Assembly (NCBI GenBank): GCA_949358305.1 | Contig: OX442315.1 | Span: 26,996,427-27,060,426 of the forward strand | Length of the DNA: 64,000 nt | Source: Strigamia acuminata | Lineage: Eukaryota > Arthropoda > Chilopoda > Geophilomorpha > Linotaeniidae | Direction: 5' to 3' | Shown here: positions 55,240 through 64,000 of the stretch, piece by piece | Numbering within the stretch: the stretch's first letter is position 1 | Layout of the letters: every line of letters starts with the position of its first letter | The notes under the pieces: generated by a model | Seen by the model: the letters and a program-made list of their open reading frames with translations, nothing else | Told to the model about the DNA's origin: nothing | Databases searched by the model: none | Position numbers and translations under genes: made by a program

Positions 55240-56727
55240 TTATACTACAGTGAATGTGTTAGTAGCGTATTGGGGGTTACTGTTGGGCTGTTGAAAAGAG
55301 CCTCCGTCAATGAAAATTCCACTTGTTTGCGGCTGCGAATTGAAATTGTTGAGCGTTGGCGCGTAATTTTCAACCGGGAATGCTTGCGACAGAGTGATAC
55401 CGCCGTTGTCAACCGGTAAAGTCACTTGTGACATTTGCACTGCATTTGGATTCAGTTGAGTGACTTGAATTGGATTTGGATTAACTTGAGCAAATTGGGG
55501 CGAACTTGCTTGACTGGTTAAGTCGAAAGTGAGTGGCGTGTCTATGGCTGTTCTTTTGTAGCCTCCGCCACCTCCACCGATACTGCCTCCATGTCCGCCG
55601 CCGCCTCCGCCTCCATATCCTCCGCCGCCGCCGCCTCCTCCGCCTCCGCCTCCGTATCCTCCGCCGCCACTGCTGAAGTCTGCGCTTCCCCCGCCATTCG
55701 ATTTTCCACCAGTGGTTATAATAATTGTAGAACCTCCGCCGCCATTTGAACCGTGGTCGCCGCCGCCGCCGCCGCCTCCATAACCTCCTGCACTGGCTCC
55801 ATATCCTCCTCCGCCACCTCCTCCGCCGCCTGAATAACCTGCCATGAGTCCGCCTAATAGAGTTGCCATTGCTCTTCCGTCGTAACCGCCTCCACCTCCA
55901 CCTCCGCCGTAACCGCCTCCACCTCCGCCTCCCATTCCGTATCCACCGTCACCGCCTCCGCCGCCACCACCTCCGTGAGCTCCGTGAACTGGATAAATGC
56001 CCAAAGTGACAATTGGTTTCATGTGTCCGTTGCCTCCGTTGCCTCCGCCACCGTATCCACCGCCTCCGCCTCCGCCTCCACCATAGCTCATCATGTATCC
56101 TCCGCCACCGCCATTTCCTCCGCCGTTTCCTCCTCCATATCCTCCACCGCCTCCTCCGTATCCTCCACCGCCTCCTCCGTATCCACCTCCTCCGCCCCCG
56201 TTTCCGCCGCCGCCGCCTCCACCACCACCGTAACCGCCATAAGACGGTTTTTCATATTTGTAAATGTAATGGTAATGGACATGCTGCTTCTTCTTCTTCT
56301 TCTTCTTTTTCTTCTTCTTCACTTCGTAATCATCATCGTAACCGCCCCCTCCGTATCCTCCACCGCCGCCGCCGCCGCCGCCTCCACCCGACATTCCTCC
56401 GTATCCACCTCCTCCACCCGACATTCCTCCGTATCCCATCATTCCTCCGTAGTCATCTCCTCCCTTGTGGCAGTCAGTCAGCTCTACCACGAGCATTAAA
56501 CTCACTAAAATCTGTTTTAAAATAAGTGAAATAAGAGAATGAATTTACTGTGCAGACAAAATAGCATTTTTTTAACAAATAAATTATTTTCTAGTGTTTA
56601 GTTTTAATAAATTTAAGCAAAAATTTTATATAAAAAACGGTTAAATATTTGTGTATTTAAGTTATTAACTTAATTCCTAATGTTGAAGGTAAATAATTGG
56701 ATCTACACTTACCCAAAGTTGCTTCAT
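55240..56727 (-). CDS. Gene 26: large Gly-rich secreted protein with Lys run and polar C-terminus
   Basis: Exon 1 is 56713-56727 (MKQLW) and exon 2 is 55240-56511; 428 residues. Signal peptide core ILVSLMLVVELTDC. GGMSGGGGGYGG repeats lead to YDDDYEV, a run of about eleven Lys, and QHVHYHYIYKYEKP (a basic segment plus an aromatic strand, in the place of blocks 1 and 2). Long GGGGGYGGG tracts enclose MKPIVTLGIYPVHGAHGGG, which resembles block 3. The last 100 residues are Gly-poor: Gln/Asn/Pro/Val-rich with repeated QVNPNPIQVTQLNPNAVQ-type segments, ending NTFTVV. A 3' UTR intron (exon end 55217, acceptor 55156-55158) follows the stop. Confidence 0.83.
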
Positions 56728-56800
56728 TGCGGAACACTTCGGCTGCTACTGAAATCCGTTAAGCTTGGTTGTGTTGTGCCTCACTTGCTCTCACCTCCTC

Positions 56801-56808
56801 CTTTTATA
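56801..56808 (-). promoter_or_regulatory. TATA box of gene 26
   Basis: TGTATAAAAGG on the minus strand, 74 bases upstream of the start codon. Confidence 0.7.
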
Positions 56809-56829
56809 CAAGACTCGAACACGCGTGCA

Positions 56830-59800
56830 ATGTTTGGGTAATACAATTGAGCATGCGCCAAACTTGAGGATGCTCCCAGTCGACCCACTTTACCACAGGT
56901 TCAAGGTTTCCCCTTCGAACTCTACAATTGAATGACCTTTTTTTGCAGTCTCCGCAGCATCTCTGCGAACGTGACACCCCCACATTTACTTGTCCTTGTT
57001 TCTGTTCACGAACCTCAAAAATATTTCTATAAAAAGTGTTACTTAACTGCAGCACACCATATTTAAATTGTAAATTTTTTCCTTATTTTTTTTAGCATTT
57101 TAATTTTTTTTTCCTTTATTTTTTTCATTTTTTTAAAGATTTTTTTATATTGTTGTATTTGTTTTTTATCTCCAATTTTTACTCTTTTTTAATTTTTTTT
57201 ATAAAAAACGAATATAGTTTCTCTCCCGCGAGATCACTCACACAAGATAGAAACGTTAATGAGAAAAGGGTCAAGTGAACCACGTTTAGGTTTCTTGACT
57301 TTTTCCGAAGTTACTTTTCTCCTTCTGGCCACTGCGCCATTAGAATTTTAAAAAGTGACCAGGGCCAGTTTCTCATGTTGCATAACATTAGGTCATTGCC
57401 ATGGTCAATAGTCAGTCTACTGGTACTAATCCTGAGTCCATAAGGAAGAAAGAGCAGGATGAAATAAGATGAAGGATGGTGCATAGTAAATTGAAAGGGT
57501 TAATGATTTTATATTTTATTATTAGTATTCATTTTTTAAAAAAAAAAAATTTATCTTTTCTTTTAATGTGCAAAAGGCAACGAACTGGTTTTTGGTCAAG
57601 AGATTGCACCTTCATATTCTTTACCTTATTGCAGGTACTTCAGTAGACTAGTGTGTTGAGTTCAGTAGAACAATTTTTGGTGGATCTTTTACCAATGGCA
57701 TACATAAAATACAATCGCCCATCAAGTTTATTGCACCCTTGTGAAGATTGTTTCATTTTTTTTTTATTAGTATTATTTTTTATCATTGCAATATTTGTAT
57801 TACATTTAGACCTAGTTTTCGATGTTTTTTGGGGTTTCTTTGTTTCATTTCTCTTATTGTGTTTTCGCCTGATGAGGTTTATCTTGGCATTGATTTAAAC
57901 CTAATTACGTGATCATTCGTAAAGGTCACCTGTTTTCTTTAGAAGGAAAATGTGTTTCGTGATATAATTACTTTGTAAACACAAGTGATGGATCTTTTTT
58001 TTTATCGTAGTGATTAATTACTTTAGATAAAATTGATGATTTCGTTAATATTAATGTGAAATTAATGTTTTCTAACTGCGATATTTCTGTCAATCAGAAC
58101 GAAATGGTATCGTTATCACGAAAACGGCTATTCTGAGGATTTATTTTTTTAAAGTTTGCATGTAGAAAGTCATAAGAATGTAATTGCTGGTTCCATTTCT
58201 ACAACTATTTCTATAACTATTAATACGGTAATAGTAGTTTCTGGTTACGAAAATTTTTTTAAGACAGTGGTGATTAAGAATTAAAAGGTGTATTAAATTT
58301 CCTGTCTTGTTGACAGTTTGTGTACAGCCATTGAACTTGTGAATATATTATTTTTAGATGTCATGGTCGCCGGAAACTGGGTCGTTATAAAGGGTAGTGC
58401 CCTAAACCTGACTGTGGCAGATGTGAGAACACGAGTTAGATGAATTTACTTACACCATTCGTGTTATTTTATTCAGGATAATCTAAGGAGATAGGTTGTG
58501 CAAATCACGCTTTGGGTGTAATGTCAGTTATCATGATCGATTGAACACGAATTGGTGAAATACGTGTGGAAATTCGAAAATTTATTATTCTTGGTAATTA
58601 ATAATAAATATGATTGAAAGCTTAATAATTTTTTGTGTCACGTACGTAACTACTTAGCAAAAATAATTTCTTAATTTTTTGTGTTAAAAAAGAACATGTT
58701 CGAATATGATGTCACAGATGAGAGTTTTTGACCTTAAATAAAGGCATCTTCATACATTTGTTACAGTGATTATTATTTCCTTACAAGAAGGTTTGTTAAA
58801 TTGTTTTTATCAACTTCTCTTGTTAGAACAATTCAATAGCGTGAGAAAGATGTCTGGGTTTGAGGTCAAATGAATTACGAGGTCAACATAAGGTTTGACT
58901 TGAAACTGACGATTTATTTATAAAAATATTACATAACTTTAAAGAAAAATACAGAGCAGCAGAAAGTTGTTTTTATTAAAATTGATAACGCATTCACCAA
59001 TAGGCGTAGTACATTTTGAATTATGATTTTATTTACTACATGAGGAACAGATTTATTAACTGATAAAATACTTTACTACACTTGTGTTTCTCAACAATTT
59101 AATTGAAATAAATTCGTTTAAAACGACTTAGCGGTAATCTAATTTACGGAAAACAATTTTGGCTTTACGGCGATTATTCTTTTCGTTAAAGATTTAGTTA
59201 CGCTCAATTTAACATGAAAATGGAAAAGGAAGCATTTCAAGTGGGTTGAGAGGAGAAAAAGTCAAATGGCTTGCATTGGCGCCCTAGGCCTATTCAGATT
59301 GGTGAGTGCCTATGGGCAACATCGTAGTAAATTATTGCAGTTTTCCGTCTTAAGTGCAAAATAAATTACCGGTATTGAAAATTGGCCAAATTATTTCCCG
59401 AGTAGGTTTACTAATTTTTCTGCCAAGAGGGCTGGAAATAAATTTCCAATCAAGGGTATTGCCATCAAAATACTGCTGAAAACTGTGAAATTGAACAATT
59501 GTTTTATCTGCAATGAAAATGCACTCATATTCAGATTGGTGATGGACTTGAAGGAGGTATTACGTCTGTTCTTTTTTGTAAATTAGCTTTTTTATTTATA
59601 GCCGACTGTGTGTTGAGAAAAAACAACTCTTTAAGGTACGTTCATAAATATAAAGCCACCCGCAAAAATTGGCTTCCCAGAAAAACGATTAAAACAATCA
59701 CAAAACTGTTTGTTGCACGTGAATATTCATCAAATTTTACACCTTTTACTCATTTGAAAACAATTCTGAACAGAAATAACTACTGGTCACAATTGAAAAG

Positions 59801-60400
59801 CAAATTTTTGCCTTTTTGCAATGTTGCATAAAAAGCCAGTCACAAATTTCATCCCAAAAAAAATTTTTAAGGATTAAAAATTGACACAGAAGGGTAGTTT
59901 ATACGTACATAAATGTCATCTGTTACAAAAATTGTACAATTGTCAATTCCAATAGTTGTAAAAACAATGCATTGAAACCCACTGATCGCCCAAAAAATTA
60001 AGATTCTGATTGAAATATTGCACATCAGGGTCTACTGGTGAATCAACAAGAAGACCATACATTAGTGCAGCAAAAACAACAACTACCAGAGGGATTAAGA
60101 GCACCAAATTTTTTAAATACAGGCGAGCGTAATGTTACGCGATTTGTATGCGCGACATCAGTGTGTCGGGCACATTCATGGACACACCACGTGGTGGTGC
60201 GACGTTGCGCTAATGAATCGTTGTTTAATTGCCCGATACTCTTTAGTGCGATTTTCATTGTCGTGCGTAAGAATGTCGCGCATATTACGGATCCTCGTTG
60301 ACGCATGGGTTGACATAGTTACACATCGAAAATGCCCAGCAGGTCAAGTGATACTGCAAAAATTGTTCTTATTGAGATCTGTAAAATCTAGACTGATTTA
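56830..60400. other. Gene-free stretch right of the array
   Basis: About 3.5 kb, T-rich around 57060-57200, with short frames only (for example 57653-57898, hydrophobic low-complexity). Frames at 60038-60401 overlap on both strands and may be repeat-derived. No gene supported. Confidence 0.5.
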
Positions 60401-60439
60401 ATTTGTTTTTAATGTTTATTCATGTATTTGATTTTAGTA

Positions 60440-60900
60440 ATTTTGTCTTAGTTTAATTATCGATTGAATTTAGTGATTGATTTGTGTTTATTACAATTAA
60501 GTGTTTTGTGTTTTGTTTTGTGTTTTGTGTTCTTTTTCATTCATTGTGCCTTATTGTGTATTATCGTGTTTAATTGTGTTTCATCATGGTTTTTGCTGAC
60601 TTTTCAGTTGTGTTATTGCATTAAATTGTCTGTGTTCTTTTTGTGTTATATAAATCGCTCGAGGGTCTTTTCGAGAGCCCTCTTTTATGTAAATTGGGTA
60701 TCTTTCGGCCCTTGTTGACCGGATGTAGACCCCGTTTTTTCTATGCACCACACATTCCACCCTCAACTCGCTGACCACGCGTCACTTGTGAAAAAGAATG
60801 TCATTTTTCAACTCAAGTAAAATTAAAAGTTGTTAAGTTTTATTTCGACCGTCGCTTTTGCTGTTTTACAATTCATCACCCATCGTGAAGTTCATTTACA
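60440..60900 (+). repeat. Putative 5' LTR of BEL/Pao element (limits uncertain)
   Basis: The sequence before the primer-binding site holds TATATAAA at 60647-60654, and a possible LTR end ...TTTACA at 60900. The partner LTR lies outside the window, so the left boundary is a guess. Confidence 0.4.
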
Positions 60901-60910
60901 ATTCGTAAAT

Positions 60911-60928
60911 TGGTGCCGAAACCCGGGA
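60911..60928 (+). other. Primer-binding site of BEL/Pao element
   Basis: TGGTGCCGAAACCCGGGA, complementary to a tRNA 3' end (CCA included). This form is common in BEL/Pao elements. Confidence 0.75.
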
Positions 60929-60996
60929 CATCTTTCCAGGGAACAAACTCGTAACTTCAATCTGAAAAAACTGCAAGTAGCATCTCGAATTTAACA

Positions 60997-63900
60997 ATGG
61001 CCGACGACCTCGCCGTGTTGAAGGCTCAGCGTGCAGTAACCCGTAGGCTGACCACCACAACTATAACGAAGGCCAAAACAATTCTCGCTGGTATACCTAT
61101 AAATGAACTCGATTTAAAAAAGATAAAAGTGCATCTACAAGCAAAATCAAATGAACTCAAATCGCTCGACGCCAAAATCTTGGCCATGCTCACCGACGAA
61201 CAAGAGATAGATGAAGAAATCACTCGATCCGAGACTGAATATCACGAAAAAATTATTGATTGTGGTGTCGAAATCGACGAGGCGCTAATTACTTTCATCG
61301 CGCCCCCAACCACACCTGTACTCCCGCCGATAACAAATAATTACCACGGGACCGCGAGTGTGCCACAAGACTCACCCATGCGACTGCCCAAGTACGACAC
61401 AATTAAATTCAAAGGAGATCCGCTGGACTGGGCTGACTTTTGGGGTAATTTTGAGATCTCAATTGACACCAAAACGAACATTTCTGCGCAAAGTAAATTG
61501 GTGTATTTAAAGTCGCTCTTGGATGGAGAAGCAGCACTCGTGTTGAAGGGATTACCGCCAACAAATGAAAACTATCCGATCGCTAAAAAATTGTTGCTCG
61601 AACGCTTTGGCCGTACAGATGTTCTTCTCAGCGCACATTTACGCTCCCTAATGAAAATGAAACCCGTACGTGATATTCTCGATCCTATTCCTCTTCAAAA
61701 ATTGTACGATGAGTGTGAAACACACGTACGCGGTCTGAATGCGGCAAATATGAATGTTGATGCCATTGACGCAACAGCGTGTCCACTCATTCTAGGACTA
61801 GTGCCACGACAAATTTCGCTGGAATTTTCACGTCAATATCCCGACGGGAAATACAAAGCTAAAGATTTGTTGGACATGGTGCGTAACGAACTCGTGCACC
61901 ACAATAAAATTGAGAACTTTCAAGATCTTCACCGCTCAACAGAAAAAAGCAAACCTGAAAAAGTTGATGTGGACAAGCCTGTTCACAAAACTCACAACCG
62001 CGTGCCGTCTGCTCGTGTTTTGAGCACAACAATCAGCAATTGCATGTTTTGCAACAAGACTCATGAGCGTGACGGGTGTTTAACGACGGCAACCGAGCGT
62101 AAAGAATTCGTCAAAAAGGAAGGTCGCTGCTTCAAATGCTTAAAAAAGGGACATTCGTCTCGAAACTGCACCTACCGTGTGACATGTAAACTGTGTCAAC
62201 GCCATCACAACCAACTCGTGTGCGAAGGACCATCTGAGACACCAAAAGAAAAAGTCACTCTGCTCGTATCAACCAACGAAAATCTCGCTGCGTACGCTCA
62301 ACCTCCGACCACAACATTGGCAACAATATTCGTAAAAATTCAAAACGAATCTCGTGAGTCCACCGTGCAATGTTTGATCGATCCCGGAAGCCAAAGTTCC
62401 TTCGTACTGGCTAGTTTGGCAAAAGACATGCATTTAAAGCCGAATGGAGAGGAACATTTAAGCGTGCACACTTTTGGAAATCAGACACCATTGAACACTA
62501 AAGGAAATCGATTTGAACTCAAATTGTGCAATGTTGGCGACAAAAATCGATCGCTCTGCGTTAATGCGCTTGAAACGCCATGGATTACAAAACCCATTTG
62601 TACCAAATTGCAGGCTGGCTTACGAGCCGCCCTCGAACGCGATCAAATCGTGATTGATTCTGGAAACAATACTAATTGCGATATTTTTATTCTTTTAGGC
62701 GCAGACTGTATCGCGAAGATACTTACGGGATGCATACGAAAAATCGAGGAAAATTTGATCGCCATAGAGACGCTATTTGGCTGGACTTTGATGGGGTCAT
62801 CAATAAATGTCACGACAATGTCCACACTAGTCACCCGCGTGTGCAGTGTGCGTCTCGAGGAGCGACTGGACGAGAGTCTGAAAAAATTCTGGGAGCTCGA
62901 ATCCATCGGCATTCGCCACGAGAGTGAAGACGAAACATTGACCGATCGAAATTCCTGCGCAATTCGTTTTCGCGAACAAGTGACGAGAGAAGAAGGAAGA
63001 TACGTCGTCGCATTGCCGTGGTTGGTCGAACCGAGAAAACTTCACAATAATTACGAAATTGCTGAGAAACGTTTTTGGAATCTGGTAAGAAAATTTAAGA
63101 AAAATCCAGGATTCTACGCCGCCTACAAACAAATTTTCGACGATCAAATACGTGATGGAATAATCGAAGAAGTTAATGAACCGCAACATGAAAATTCGTA
63201 CTACATGCCACACCGAGCCGTTATTAAAGAAGATCGCGTCACGACAAAGATTCGGATCGTTTTCGATGCCTCAGCTAAAGGAAAAAATGAACTTTCACTG
63301 AACGATTGCCTGGACAGCGGTCCTAATTTGCTGCCAGAAATACTTATATTGCTGATTTTGTTTCGAAAAGAACCATTTGCTTATCTTTCGGACATAGAAA
63401 AGGCGTTTTTACAGCTATTGCTGAGAATGGCAGATCGGGATTTCGTTCGTTTCCTTTGGACACCGGAAGAATGGGACGGTCGGCAGTTTGTGAAGCCCAG
63501 AGTTATGCGCCAGAAAAGAGTAGTATTCGGAGTCAAATCAAGTCCCTACCTTTTAAACGACTCAATTCAACTACATCTCGACAACATGCGTGAAAAATAT
63601 GAAGAAACAGTTGCTCAAATCAAAGATAAATTTTACGTCGACGACTTGCTCGGTTGCGCCAAATCCGAAGGGGAGGTGGAAAAAATATTCCACGAAGCTC
63701 GCAAATTGATGATGGAAGCGCACATGCCCCTACGCAAATGGCAATCGAACTCACAAAGCTTGCGAGAACTTTTTGCGAGAGAAATTCCGTCGGACGCAAA
63801 TCTGGTCGACGCCGACAAACACTCGACGTCCGTGTTGGGACTGATCTGGAACTTTATAACCGACCACCTCCTGCTCGAAATAGGCGAATGGGCTGACGCA

Positions 63901-64000
63901 CAAGATCAACTCAAGGAATCAAAACGTTTGATCGTTCAGTCCGTGGCAAGGATTTACGATCCATTAGGATTTGCGACACCATTCGTAATTGTCGGCAAAC
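60997..64000 (+). CDS. BEL/Pao Gag-Pol polyprotein, 5' part (open at window end)
   Basis: The frame from the ATG at 60997 stays open for 1001 codons to the edge. Residues 1-110 are charged and helical. From about residue 128 a DUF1759-type Gag region starts (LPKYDTIKFKGDPLDWADFW). Cys/His knuckles lie at about 349-408 (CMFCNKTH, CFKCLKKGHSSRNC, CKLCQRHH). An aspartic-protease-like region has DPGSQSS at 462 (DPGS in place of DSG). The reverse transcriptase starts around 725 with VFDAS near 755-759 and the catalytic FYVDDLL near 880-885. These motifs and their order identify BEL/Pao rather than Gypsy or copia. The remaining domains are outside the window, so intactness cannot be judged. Confidence 0.92.
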   Translation, partial: MADDLAVLKAQRAVTRRLTTTTITKAKTILAGIPINELDLKKIKVHLQAKSNELKSLDAKILAMLTDEQEIDEEITRSETEYHEKIIDCGVEIDEALITFIAPPTTPVLPPITNNYHGTASVPQDSPMRLPKYDTIKFKGDPLDWADFWGNFEISIDTKTNISAQSKLVYLKSLLDGEAALVLKGLPPTNENYPIAKKLLLERFGRTDVLLSAHLRSLMKMKPVRDILDPIPLQKLYDECETHVRGLNAANMNVDAIDATACPLILGLVPRQISLEFSRQYPDGKYKAKDLLDMVRNELVHHNKIENFQDLHRSTEKSKPEKVDVDKPVHKTHNRVPSARVLSTTISNCMFCNKTHERDGCLTTATERKEFVKKEGRCFKCLKKGHSSRNCTYRVTCKLCQRHHNQLVCEGPSETPKEKVTLLVSTNENLAAYAQPPTTTLATIFVKIQNESRESTVQCLIDPGSQSSFVLASLAKDMHLKPNGEEHLSVHTFGNQTPLNTKGNRFELKLCNVGDKNRSLCVNALETPWITKPICTKLQAGLRAALERDQIVIDSGNNTNCDIFILLGADCIAKILTGCIRKIEENLIAIETLFGWTLMGSSINVTTMSTLVTRVCSVRLEERLDESLKKFWELESIGIRHESEDETLTDRNSCAIRFREQVTREEGRYVVALPWLVEPRKLHNNYEIAEKRFWNLVRKFKKNPGFYAAYKQIFDDQIRDGIIEEVNEPQHENSYYMPHRAVIKEDRVTTKIRIVFDASAKGKNELSLNDCLDSGPNLLPEILILLILFRKEPFAYLSDIEKAFLQLLLRMADRDFVRFLWTPEEWDGRQFVKPRVMRQKRVVFGVKSSPYLLNDSIQLHLDNMREKYEETVAQIKDKFYVDDLLGCAKSEGEVEKIFHEARKLMMEAHMPLRKWQSNSQSLRELFAREIPSDANLVDADKHSTSVLGLIWNFITDHLLLEIGEWADAQDQLKESKRLIVQSVARIYDPLGFATPFVIVGK

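Larger units (their letters stand above)
60440..64000 (+). mobile_element. BEL/Pao LTR retrotransposon, truncated by the window edge
   Basis: Presumed LTR, primer-binding site and the first 1001 codons of gag-pol in order. No disruption is visible up to base 64000. RNase H, integrase and 3' LTR would lie to the right. Opposite in orientation to the gene array and the copia element. Confidence 0.9.

Noticed and set aside
60038-60401. Three overlapping frames of 84-89 codons on both strands just left of the BEL/Pao element
   Set aside because: Mutually exclusive, no recognisable domain. Perhaps old repeat sequence.

Overview
This is a eukaryotic, AT-rich window. GT-AG introns, TATA promoters, a tRNA gene, an intact Ty1/copia retrotransposon and the 5' part of a BEL/Pao retrotransposon all point to an animal. 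I infer an arthropod: almost every gene is a short secreted Gly/Tyr/His-rich protein whose first exon holds only 4-8 codons and splits the signal peptide, a layout typical of arthropod cuticle-type genes. No chitin-binding Rebers-Riddiford domain is visible and I cannot name the species.

Layout. From about 0.95 to 56.7 kb there are 26 gene models, all on the minus strand; I number them gene 1 to gene 26 from left to right. Twenty-five encode signal-peptide proteins and one (gene 8, 15.5-16.1 kb) encodes a Lys-rich protein of unknown role. Genes 1-17 (0.95-33.4 kb) are dominated by a family that I do not recognise, with three conserved blocks: (1) a cationic motif near residues 25-60, consensus (R/K)KWxI(R/K)AKGKGMQNM, often preceded by SYMVPSGG; (2) a hydrophobic strand like VVYYPVPVY; (3) a strand like IxIIPIYGHGGG, followed by a Gly/Tyr tail. 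Fourteen genes carry block 1, and gene 15 carries it twice. Genes 18-26 (34.8-56.7 kb) keep the same exon 1 and promoter design but lack block 1; they are His-rich, Met-rich, Gly-Leu-rich, Gly-His-rich, Gly-Lys-Tyr repeat or plain Gly-rich proteins.

Gene structure. Exon 1 ends in phase 0 in all 25 secreted genes. A TATA box lies 41-91 bases upstream of the start codon in most of them. In about ten genes the apparent stop codon is really a phase-2 splice donor: the last 2-31 codons lie in a tiny third exon that plain ORF calling misses. In three others (24, 25, 26) the same kind of intron lies just after the stop, in the 3' UTR. Three small genes (11, 20, 21; 51-67 residues) are visible only when the short first exon is recognised.

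Mobile DNA. 43.87-48.59 kb is a complete copia element with identical 177-bp LTRs, a perfect 5-bp target duplication and an uninterrupted 1367-residue polyprotein, so it is a recent insertion into the array. From about 60.5 kb to the right edge runs a BEL/Pao element whose gag-pol frame is open to the end of the window. Small inverted-repeat elements lie near 14.1, 19.6, 19.7 and 38.5 kb. A tRNA-Gln(CTG) at 30.63 kb is the only plus-strand gene inside the array. The stretch from 56.8 to 60.4 kb shows no gene.

Together the window looks like a tandemly duplicated battery of co-oriented genes for an extracellular material (cuticle, coating, cement or silk-like), possibly co-regulated through recurrent AGGTCA-type sites upstream of the promoters. 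The function is inference.
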